From Rhodobiaceae bacterium UBA7378 (GTDB lineage Bacteria; Pseudomonadota; Alphaproteobacteria; RS24): a DNA stretch of 5,227 nt. The notes under the pieces were generated by a model, which was given only the letters and a program-made list of their open reading frames with translations, made no database searches and was not told where the DNA came from. The position numbers were made by a program, and so were the translations under genes. The stretch spans positions 1-5,227 of the forward strand of contig DKNW01000086.1 in the NCBI GenBank assembly GCA_002469805.1, given 5' to 3'. Below, one piece after another: positions 1 to 5,227 of the stretch (its first letter is position 1; the number at the start of each line of letters is the position of its first letter).

Positions 1-944
1 CGATTAAGCAATGGTGCCGATGGAACGCCTTCTTCTTGAAAACGTTGTAATAGTTCAGCGCTATCCCATTTTTCGATCTCGTCACCGGTCAATTTTTTGC
101 GCTCCTCGGCGTTAACGACACGCGCCGCAGATGTACTGAAGCGTTCGTCTTCCAAAAAGTCTTCGCGTTTCAGCGCACGACACATGCCCGACCATTCAGA
201 ATCCGACACCGCGCCAGCCGTAATATAACGATCTTTTGTCTTATATATCAGATCCATTGTTCCTTGTAACTTCCTGACATCAAATTCTTTTTCACCATAC
301 ACAAGCCCCGCCATGCCCTCCGGCCAGAAAAACGCAATCATCGTATCAAGCATCGAAAGGCGTACATGCTGGCCCTTGCCTGTTTTCTCGCGCGCATAAA
401 GCGCCGATGACATGGCCTGCGCTGCCGTTAGCGAGGTTACTTTATCGGCAATAATTATCCGAAACATTTGCGGGCGCCCCGACACACGGTCTGCCTGGAT
501 ATCTGTGGCACCGGTAAGGGCTTGAATAACTGGATCATAGACGCGGCTTTGCGCGTAAGGCCCTTCCTCACCAAACCCGCTGATTGACACATAAATAAGG
601 TCTTTATTGCGCGCGCGTAATACGGTTTCCCCGAAGCCCATGCGGTCAATCGCACCCGGGCGGAAGTTCTGTATAAATACATCCGCTTCGTCTGCCAGTT
701 TCATCAATATTTCTTTACCAGCATCCGATTTAAGATCGAGCGCCACGGATTTCTTACCCCGATTACACGAATAGAAAACCGGATTAACACCATTATGCGG
801 TGCCGCCATGTGGCGTACCTGTTCACCATTTATCGGTTCGATTTTAATAACTTCAGCGCCCTGATCAGCCAGCATCATTGTCGATACCGGTCCCGATACC
901 ATGCTAGTCAAATCCAGCACTTTCACTCCATCAAGCGGTCCCAT
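1..944 (-). CDS. Class III (CaiB/BaiF-type) CoA-transferase, C-terminus cut off by window edge
   Basis: Predicted to move CoA from an acyl-CoA donor to a carboxylic acid in the cytoplasm; relatives include formyl-CoA transferase, CaiB and alpha-methylacyl-CoA racemase. The reading frame is open from ATG at 944 to base 1, giving 314 complete codons; family members are usually about 380-420 residues, so roughly the last fifth is missing. The N-terminus reads MGPLDGVKVLDLTSMVSGP, the family's CoA-binding Rossmann start, followed by LADQGAEVIKIEP (25-37), NRGKKSVALDLKS (61-73), the VFIQNFRPGA segment (89-98) and SISGFGEEGPY (120-130). Asp167 in IIADK aligns, by my reading, with the catalytic Asp that forms the acyl anhydride, and TGKGQHVRLSMLD follows as in the family. 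The start is well supported: GGAGG at 951-955 with a 6-nt spacer. The start overlaps the end of the upstream GST gene by 14 nt, implying translational coupling. The substrate acid cannot be told. Confidence 0.93.
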   Translation of the reverse strand, partial: MGPLDGVKVLDLTSMVSGPVSTMMLADQGAEVIKIEPINGEQVRHMAAPHNGVNPVFYSCNRGKKSVALDLKSDAGKEILMKLADEADVFIQNFRPGAIDRMGFGETVLRARNKDLIYVSISGFGEEGPYAQSRVYDPVIQALTGATDIQADRVSGRPQMFRIIIADKVTSLTAAQAMSSALYAREKTGKGQHVRLSMLDTMIAFFWPEGMAGLVYGEKEFDVRKLQGTMDLIYKTKDRYITAGAVSDSEWSGMCRALKREDFLEDERFSTSAARVVNAEERKKLTGDEIEKWDSAELLQRFQEEGVPSAPLLN

Positions 945-1605
945 CCAATACCTCCGGTAAATTCGCGTAGTTTATTTGCATTGCTTTTTTAAACGCCGGC
1001 CGTGCGGCGTGACGCTTCTTGTAAGCCTGAATGTTTTTCGGCAATTCCTCACCATAGAAAACAGCCCAATCAAGACAAGACACCAGCATAATATCGGCAA
1101 GGCCAAATCCAATATCGAGCAGGGTTTCCCGCACGGCAAGATGCGCATCAATAACCGCAAACTGGCGCTGAAGATATGCCCGGCACACCGTTACCGCCTC
1201 TGGCGCATCGCCATAAATATCCGTCAAATCATAGTGACGTCGCATCACGTAAAGGCTTGTCTCATCCAACTCACCATAAATGTAGCAGCACCACTCATCT
1301 TCCTTGGCTCGATCATGCGGCATGTGTGACACAGCTAAGCCACCGTCAGTAAATGCCTGTTGCAAATATCGGCAAATGGCGAGGCTTTCGGACAGGCTTA
1401 CCGCGCCTGCCTGCATAAATGGTATTTTCTGTTTGCGGGTTAGGGCTGTGAACGCGTCAGTTTGGGTTTCGCCGGTGCGTGGTCCGATGGCGTTCAACGT
1501 ATAATCCAGCCCCAATTCTTCGGCCACCCATATTGGCCGTAATGTGCGGGCTGTGCCGGCGCCCCATAATGTCACGTCACTTTTTGTCTTTGTACTAGAT
1601 GTCAT
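931..1605 (-). CDS. Glutathione S-transferase family protein
   Basis: A 224-residue cytosolic GST-type protein of normal length. The N-terminal thioredoxin-like domain (about 10-85) shows VTLWGAGTARTLRPIWVAEE, the KIPF segment with the expected cis-Pro62, and SLSESLAI (70-77), whose Glu73-Ser74 pair normally binds the gamma-glutamyl part of glutathione. The C-terminal helical domain contains FGLADIMLVSCLDWA with Asp171 in the conserved capping position. The usual N-terminal catalytic residue is not certain: the motif reads GTART, leaving Thr18 or Thr21 as candidates. The gene lies 50 bp downstream of the SDR gene and overlaps the CoA-transferase start by 14 nt, so it is probably the middle gene of a three-gene operon. 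A purine-rich AGGGGG stands 5 nt before the ATG. The role could be conjugation, isomerisation or thioether cleavage of a pathway intermediate; the sequence does not decide. Confidence 0.9.
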   Translation of the reverse strand: MTSSTKTKSDVTLWGAGTARTLRPIWVAEELGLDYTLNAIGPRTGETQTDAFTALTRKQKIPFMQAGAVSLSESLAICRYLQQAFTDGGLAVSHMPHDRAKEDEWCCYIYGELDETSLYVMRRHYDLTDIYGDAPEAVTVCRAYLQRQFAVIDAHLAVRETLLDIGFGLADIMLVSCLDWAVFYGEELPKNIQAYKKRHAARPAFKKAMQINYANLPEVLDGTA

Positions 1606-1655
1606 CTTGCCCCCTACCCAAAGCCTAGCCGAAATGCTGGCCTTTCAAAACAAAA

Positions 1656-2390
1656 TCATCCGCCGTCACATGGCACAATTGCACCCGTCACGAAACTGGA
1701 TGCCGCGCTCGCAAGATAAAGTGCAGTCGTAATCACTTCCTCAGGATTGCCCGGTCGCCCCAGTGCATTGGCAGCTTTTCTCCGCATTTCTTCCGGCCAC
1801 GCTTTCGAAATATCGGTTAGAAATGGCCCTGCCTGTATTGCGTTAACACGAACTTTCGGACCAAACTCATGGGCCAATGATACGGTCATTGCGTTAAGCG
1901 CAGCCTTGGCACCCGAGTAAGGCACAACGCCGGTTACCGGTTTCACCGCCGCCATTGACGAAATATTGATAATGACCCCCCCTTCGGCGTCTGCCATGCG
2001 GCGTCCAATATTTGCCGCCAGCCGAAACGGGCCTTTGAAATTTAGGTCGACAACACCGTCGAATTGCCGCTCGGTTATTTCATGGCTCGCGATTGCTGGC
2101 GACTTTCCAGCATTATTGACCAAAATATCGACCTTCCCGAACGCCGCGTAAGCTGCATCGGCCAAACGGTCCATATCATCCCACTGGGTGGCATCAACCG
2201 AGATAGCCAGCCCTTTGCGCCCCATCGCTTCGACTTCATCGACAACGCTGATGCAGTTTTCTAATTTGCGGCTCGCAATCACCAGATCAGCCCCCCGCGC
2301 GGCATAAGCCAATGCCATTTGCCGCCCAAGCCCACGCGATCCACCAGTGATCAAAGCCACCTTTCCTGAGAAATCGAAAAGCTCTTCCAT
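1656..2390 (-). CDS. Classical short-chain dehydrogenase/reductase (SDR)
   Basis: A 244-residue NAD(P)-dependent oxidoreductase acting on an alcohol/ketone or hydroxyacyl substrate, presumably cytosolic. It has all classical SDR landmarks: the TGGSRGLG dinucleotide-binding motif (15-22), an acidic VDA segment (65-67) that contacts the adenine in the family, NNAG (92-95), and a full catalytic tetrad Asn117, Ser145, Tyr158 and Lys162 with the expected YxxxK spacing. Ser40-Arg41 after the second strand suggests a preference for NADP(H), by family rule. The C-terminus stops right after CDGG, slightly shorter than many relatives but not truncated in the core. The ATG at 2388-2390 follows a strong GGGGAGGG Shine-Dalgarno. 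It is the first gene of the leftward operon, ahead of the GST and CoA-transferase. FabG-like sequence features exist, but the context (no fatty-acid synthesis genes) argues for a catabolic or specialised role. Confidence 0.95.
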   Translation of the reverse strand: MEELFDFSGKVALITGGSRGLGRQMALAYAARGADLVIASRKLENCISVVDEVEAMGRKGLAISVDATQWDDMDRLADAAYAAFGKVDILVNNAGKSPAIASHEITERQFDGVVDLNFKGPFRLAANIGRRMADAEGGVIINISSMAAVKPVTGVVPYSGAKAALNAMTVSLAHEFGPKVRVNAIQAGPFLTDISKAWPEEMRRKAANALGRPGNPEEVITTALYLASAASSFVTGAIVPCDGG

Positions 2391-2452
2391 AATCCCTCCC
2401 CTTTGCGCTTACCGCCACGTGTCGAAAATACCGGGTAAACCAGAAAATCTGC

Positions 2453-2481
2453 TTGCGACAATGGCGACGGATTCTTATCGT
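2453..2481 (+). promoter_or_regulatory. Candidate sigma-70-type promoter for the rightward operon
   Basis: TTGCGA at 2453-2458 (4 of 6 matches to TTGACA), a 17-bp spacer and TATCGT at 2476-2481 (4 of 6 matches to TATAAT) form a moderate promoter-like pair. Transcription would begin near 2488, leaving a leader of about 18-20 nt that just includes the Shine-Dalgarno at 2494-2500. The perfect CAGA-AAA-TCTG dyad at 2441-2451 sits directly upstream of the -35. The match is weak and not experimentally supported. Confidence 0.3.
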
Positions 2482-2493
2482 GCACACCAGCTT

Positions 2494-2500
2494 AAAGGAG
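2494..2500 (+). promoter_or_regulatory. Ribosome binding site that sets the thioesterase start at GTG 2507
   Basis: AAAGGAG lies 6 nt before the GTG at 2507-2509. The frame is open upstream to a TTG at 2453, but that start has no comparable Shine-Dalgarno and would add 18 residues (RQWRRILIV...) not typical of the family. The nearby ATG at 2503 is out of frame, only 2 nt from the site, and reaches a stop after three codons. Confidence 0.75.
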
Positions 2501-2506
2501 AAATGT

Positions 2507-2926
2507 GTGTCTGACATTCCCGAAATTCTTAATGGTTACACAAAGTGGGGCGACGAAGAGCCATTTGAGGATCACGCCGGTCCGTTTTACATGAAAATGA
2601 TGCCCTCAACCGGTCGTCACTTATCAGCGTTTATTCCTGAACAGCGGCATATGAATGGCGGCGGCTTTCTGCATGGTGGCATGTTGATGTCTTTTGCAGA
2701 TTACGCACTATTTGTGATTGCCAGCGACGAATTGCGCGAGCTGAACGCCGTCACCGTGTCGTGCCAAACCGAGTTTTTAAAGGGTGTGGCCCCCGACACA
2801 CCGGTTTATGCCGATGGCGAAGTAACCCGCAATACGCGCAGCCTTGTTTTTGTTCGCGGACGAATTTTTCACCAAGAAGAGACACTGGCGACGTTTAGTG
2901 GTATTTTGAAAAAAATTGTAGCCTAA
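2507..2926 (+). CDS. PaaI-like hotdog-fold acyl-CoA thioesterase
   Basis: Predicted to hydrolyse an acyl-CoA to the free acid and CoA in the cytosol. Starting at GTG 2507 the protein has 139 residues, the normal size of a single-domain PaaI/YbgC-type hotdog thioesterase. The core motif reads N50-GG-G53-FL-H56-G57-G58 followed by MLMSFADYAL; Asn50, the HGG turn and Asp65 correspond to the oxyanion and catalytic positions of the PaaI group. The second half alternates beta-strand-like stretches (AVTVSCQTEFLKGV, PVYADGEVTRNTRS, LVFVRGRIFHQEE), as expected for the hotdog sheet. No signal peptide or membrane segment is visible. It is the first gene of the rightward operon, 65 bp ahead of the dioxygenase, and diverges from an SDR/GST/CoA-transferase operon, which fits a role in CoA-ester turnover. 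The acyl substrate is unknown. Confidence 0.92.
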   Translation: MSDIPEILNGYTKWGDEEPFEDHAGPFYMKMMPSTGRHLSAFIPEQRHMNGGGFLHGGMLMSFADYALFVIASDELRELNAVTVSCQTEFLKGVAPDTPVYADGEVTRNTRSLVFVRGRIFHQEETLATFSGILKKIVA

Positions 2927-2991
2927 GTAAAATAAGTAATAGGGGGTCGACGTGAGATTGGCTCGAATTTAGGTTAAAATTGGGTTTCGAC

Positions 2992-3825
2992 ATGAATATT
3001 GAACAAGTCACGGGCGCATGCGGCGCGGAAATAACTGGTGTAAGTCTCGATAGCCTGTCTAACGCCGAATTTGATCAGGTGCATACGGCGCTGCTCGACC
3101 ATGGCGTGCTATTTTTTCGCGATCAGAACATATCGCTTGATGCGCAGGTGGCATTTGCCAACCGCTTTGGACCGCTGGAAGTTCATCCGATTGTCGATGG
3201 CATGGATGAAAATCCGAGGATTACGAAAGTACTCAAACCCGCCGGTGAAAGCGCCTCATTCGGTACGGGCTGGCACACTGATAATTCATTTTTTGAGACA
3301 CCCAGCATGGGTTCCGTGCTGTACAGTAAAACCGTGCCACCCTTTGGTGGCGACACGTTATTTGCCAATCAGTATCTCGCCTATGACGCGCTATCTGACA
3401 CGATGAAAGAACTGCTCACGGGCCTGCAGGCCGTGCACTCAGCTTCCGAGGCCTATACGGTCGACGGCACACAAGAAAAATATGAAAAGAAGACCGCAAT
3501 CACCTATAGCTGGGACGACAGTATTCTTGAAGAGGTTGTTCATCCGGTCATTCGCACGCATCCCGAAACCGGTCGCAAAGCACTCTATGTCAATGACATG
3601 TTCACTCTAAGGATAGAAGGCATGTCGAAAGCTGAGAGCCGTGCGCTCCTCGATTACCTTTTTGTGCACGCGACGCGCCCCGAATTCTGCTGTCGCTTCC
3701 GGTGGACACCTAACGCCGTTGCCATATGGGACAATCGCTGCATGCAACATTATGCGGTCGATGATTACCAAGCCTTTGAACGGCTCATGTACCGGGTCAC
3801 GATCGAGGGTTGCCGCCCTGTTTGA
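2992..3825 (+). CDS. TauD/TfdA-family Fe(II)/2-oxoglutarate-dependent dioxygenase
   Basis: A 277-residue cytosolic oxygenase expected to couple 2-oxoglutarate decarboxylation to hydroxylation of a small organic acid; family substrates include taurine, 2,4-D and alkyl sulfates. The iron-binding facial triad is complete: His95 and Asp97 in WHTDNSF and His253 in WDNRCMQHY. Arg264, in the RLMYRVTI context, sits where TauD binds the 2-oxoglutarate carboxylate, with Arg268 four residues later. The N-terminus (MNIEQVTGACGAEITGVSL) and the PFGGDTLFANQYLAYDAL segment are also typical. ATG 2992 was chosen over TTG 2980 because it gives the usual family N-terminus; both have weak Shine-Dalgarno sequences (GGG at 2982-2984, AGG at 2971-2973). 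The gene sits between a thioesterase and an amidotransferase. No sulfonate transporter or other tau gene is present, so the symbol tauD is not assigned and the substrate is open. Confidence 0.93.
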   Translation: MNIEQVTGACGAEITGVSLDSLSNAEFDQVHTALLDHGVLFFRDQNISLDAQVAFANRFGPLEVHPIVDGMDENPRITKVLKPAGESASFGTGWHTDNSFFETPSMGSVLYSKTVPPFGGDTLFANQYLAYDALSDTMKELLTGLQAVHSASEAYTVDGTQEKYEKKTAITYSWDDSILEEVVHPVIRTHPETGRKALYVNDMFTLRIEGMSKAESRALLDYLFVHATRPEFCCRFRWTPNAVAIWDNRCMQHYAVDDYQAFERLMYRVTIEGCRPV

Positions 3826-3831
3826 ACACAT

Positions 3832-4695
3832 ATGCCCCGATTTTTAATCCTAGACGCTTATGACAAAGATGGCCGCGCTGCCCTTGCCGCCGCAGGTGCA
3901 ACTGAAGCAGGCACGCTATACCGCAATATGCTGATGCATCACCTGCCCGATGCGACAACTGACATTGTCCACCCCGCTGATCCACAGACGCGCATTGATG
4001 ATCTCGACAGCTATGACGCTATGCTCTGGACGGGCTCAAGCCTCACCATTTTTCACGATGTTCCAGAGGTAGCAGCACAAATCGAATTGGCCCGCGAAGG
4101 ATACCGGCGCGGCATACCCGCTTTTGGTTCATGCTGGGCCTTGCAACTCGCCGCGGTCGCCGCGGGCGGCACCTGCCACAAAAACCCAAATGGCCGTGAG
4201 TTTGGCCTCGCCCGCAAAATCACGCTCACCAAGGCGGGGCGCGCGCATCCATTATTTGCGGGTCGCCCCCACCCTACCTTTGACGGATTTACCAGCCACT
4301 TCGACACGGTTGCCAGCCTACCAGGGTCCGGCACCATTTTAGCCGCCAATGCAATCACCGATATTCAAGCGGCCGATATTTTTCATCAAAAAGGACGGTT
4401 TTTCGCCCTGCAATATCATCCGGAATATGACTTTCGTGAAATCGCCGCGCTGGCTGAATTTCGGGGCGGCGGCCTGATTGAGGAAGGCTTGATTGCACAT
4501 GACGCTGCGCTACAAAAATTCATCGACGACTGTGCGAACCTGAACGACGCCCCCATGCGTGCCGACTTACGCTGGTCTCTCGGCGTTGACGAAGATGTGC
4601 TGGACATGGCACTGCGCCATAATGAGTTTATTAACTGGCTGTCATGGCTGGTGGTGTCTCACGCCCGTAGCGCTTCAATCGTATCAGCAAAATAG
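3832..4695 (+). CDS. Class I glutamine amidotransferase (GMP synthase GATase-like), standalone
   Basis: Predicted to hydrolyse glutamine (or a gamma-glutamyl amide) through a Cys-His-Glu triad. Residues 1-8 (MPRFLILD) form the first beta-strand, WTGSSLTIFHD (66-76) matches the oxyanion-strand region, the nucleophile Cys101 lies in FGSCWALQ, and His196 and Glu198 lie in LQYHPEYD, so the triad is complete. The elbow usually reads GxCxG; here Ala103 replaces the second Gly. At 287 residues it is longer than typical standalone GATases of about 230-250; residues from about 205 on form a helical-looking C-terminal extension. It starts 6 nt after the dioxygenase stop without a visible Shine-Dalgarno, so translation is probably coupled. 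Its end overlaps the convergent cobalamin-binding gene by 37 nt. No synthetase or acceptor-substrate partner is encoded in the window, so whether it donates ammonia or acts as a hydrolase is unknown. It is not GuaA itself, since the ATP-pyrophosphatase domain is absent. Confidence 0.88.
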   Translation: MPRFLILDAYDKDGRAALAAAGATEAGTLYRNMLMHHLPDATTDIVHPADPQTRIDDLDSYDAMLWTGSSLTIFHDVPEVAAQIELAREGYRRGIPAFGSCWALQLAAVAAGGTCHKNPNGREFGLARKITLTKAGRAHPLFAGRPHPTFDGFTSHFDTVASLPGSGTILAANAITDIQAADIFHQKGRFFALQYHPEYDFREIAALAEFRGGGLIEEGLIAHDAALQKFIDDCANLNDAPMRADLRWSLGVDEDVLDMALRHNEFINWLSWLVVSHARSASIVSAK

Positions 4696-5227
4696 CGCAT
4701 GCTTTCCATAATCGTTGGCGATGGCCTGGAGAAATGCTTTGCACCATCCAGAATGTGGACGTGTAAATCATCCGGCACTGTCTGGCCTGCTGCGTGCGCC
4801 GTGTGCTCAGATTGCCCACAGCACGCCGCCATGATGATGTCAGCGCCGCTGTCGCGCACCGCGTCCCATGTGATTTCGTGCGATGGCTGGCCCGCTTGGG
4901 CTAGCGCCGAGCGACACCCTGTCCAATTGATAATATCGGGAACCCAGTGTCCGGCGGCAAAGGGCGGATCCAGCCAGTCGAGAAACGCAATAGAAAGACC
5001 GTAATCGATAAAGCAATCGCGATAAGGTGCGAGTGCCGCGCGCCAACGGTCTTGTAAGGTTTCCGCTGCCCCCACCTGCCCGATGACCAAACCAATCTGG
5101 GCAAAGCAGTCGGGAATATCGGCCAGACGAAACGGGGCTAATGTCACAAGCGCGGGCGCGCTGGATAGCGATTGAAGTGCATCTTCGACATCCCCCGATG
5201 GCACCGCGCAGACATCGCACAGGTCTT
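4659..5227 (-). CDS. Cobalamin-binding / BtuF-like ABC substrate-binding protein, N-terminus cut off by window edge
   Basis: The frame is open from the right edge to the TGA at 4659-4661, giving 188 visible residues of the C-terminal part. It matches the helical-backbone metal-receptor type (periplasmic-binding-like, COG0614 group) often annotated as cobalamin-binding protein. The visible part opens with LCDVCAVPSGDVEDAL, a hallmark of this group, then APFRLADIPDCFAQIG, the diagnostic WLDPPFAAGHWVPDIINWTG segment, ITWDAVRDSGADIIMAACCG, and a terminal ILDGAKHFSRPSPTIMESMRYF. A GTG at 5204 could be mistaken for the start, but the conserved residues before it show the gene continues off the window; about 100-120 residues are probably missing. 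Members of this subgroup often lack a signal peptide, so the location cannot be judged here. Two Cys pairs (CDVC and ACC) are notable. It is transcribed toward the amidotransferase and is probably a separate transcription unit. Ligand binding is inferred from family, not shown. Confidence 0.85.
   Translation of the reverse strand, partial: DLCDVCAVPSGDVEDALQSLSSAPALVTLAPFRLADIPDCFAQIGLVIGQVGAAETLQDRWRAALAPYRDCFIDYGLSIAFLDWLDPPFAAGHWVPDIINWTGCRSALAQAGQPSHEITWDAVRDSGADIIMAACCGQSEHTAHAAGQTVPDDLHVHILDGAKHFSRPSPTIMESMRYFADTIEALRA

Larger units (their letters stand above)
2391..2506. promoter_or_regulatory. Divergent intergenic promoter region with small dyads
   Basis: These 116 bp separate the leftward SDR operon from the rightward thioesterase operon, so promoters for both arms should lie here. 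Seen directly are two short dyads: CACGTG at 2416-2421, set in an imperfect 12-bp palindrome (2414-2425 allowing mismatches), and a perfect CAGA-AAA-TCTG at 2441-2451. A weaker TTACC (2409-2413) is matched by GGTAA (2434-2438). These could be operator half-sites, but the dyads are short enough to arise by chance. I found no convincing -35/-10 pair for the leftward arm. Confidence 0.55.

Noticed and set aside
455..682. A 75-codon minus-strand frame inside the CoA-transferase
   Set aside because: It is a shifted frame within a gene whose own frame is continuous from 944 to 1 and carries the family motifs; the peptide shows no family features.
976..1329. A 117-codon plus-strand frame opposite the GST gene
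   Set aside because: It is antisense to a well-supported GST, has no clear Shine-Dalgarno and no recognisable motif.
1621..1645. A small hairpin (GCC-AGC pairing with GCT-GGC, one bulge, 6-nt loop) in the SDR-GST gap, considered as a terminator
   Set aside because: The stem is short and bulged, and only three T residues follow on the minus strand, so it is unlikely to end the operon transcript.
2946..2991. GTCGA at 2946-2950 and TCGAC at 2987-2991 as a terminator or operator between thioesterase and dioxygenase
   Set aside because: The arms are only 5 bp with a 36-nt loop and no T-run; this is chance-level.
2980..2991. TTG at 2980 as the dioxygenase start
   Set aside because: It adds only four residues ahead of a typical family N-terminus beginning at ATG 2992; not excluded, but less likely.
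4699..5004. A 101-codon plus-strand frame opposite the cobalamin-binding gene
   Set aside because: It is antisense to a conserved gene and shows no family motif.
4840..5220. A 126-codon minus-strand frame at the right edge
   Set aside because: It overlaps the cobalamin-binding frame, which carries the conserved LCDVCAV and WLDPPF motifs; the Arg/Ser-rich peptide is typical of an off-frame reading.

Overview
The window is a dense, protein-coding bacterial segment of moderate GC content. It has seven genes on both strands and no RNA genes, insertion sequences, CRISPR arrays or long repeats that I can see. The style of the proteins (a class III CoA-transferase with a GST, a TauD/TfdA dioxygenase, a standalone glutamine amidotransferase and a BtuF-like cobalamin-binding protein) most resembles free-living Alphaproteobacteria. 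That placement is inference from protein resemblance, not a phylogenetic result.

Layout. Three genes point left from a 116-bp divergent promoter region at 2391-2506. They are a classical SDR oxidoreductase (1656-2390), a GST-family protein (931-1605) and a class III (CaiB/BaiF-type) CoA-transferase. The CoA-transferase start overlaps the GST stop, and the gene runs off the left edge (1-944). The 50-bp gap and the 14-nt overlap suggest one operon. Three genes point right from the same region: a PaaI-like hotdog thioesterase (2507-2926, GTG start), a TauD/TfdA-family Fe(II)/2-oxoglutarate dioxygenase (2992-3825) and a class I glutamine amidotransferase (3832-4695). A seventh gene, a cobalamin-binding/ABC substrate-binding-like protein (4659-5227, minus strand), enters from the right edge. 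It overlaps the amidotransferase tail to tail by 37 nt.

How they may work together. CoA-transferase, SDR, GST and thioesterase are a plausible set for activating an organic acid as its CoA ester, oxidising or reducing it, and releasing or salvaging the CoA. The dioxygenase could hydroxylate a related substrate. The substrate cannot be read from the sequence, and no transporter or regulator gene lies in the window. The amidotransferase and cobalamin-binding genes may be unrelated neighbours. I found no clear sign of an undescribed system. The most useful leads are the divergent catabolic-looking gene set, the small dyads between its two arms, the unusual nucleophile-elbow sequence and C-terminal extension of the amidotransferase, and the overlapping gene ends.
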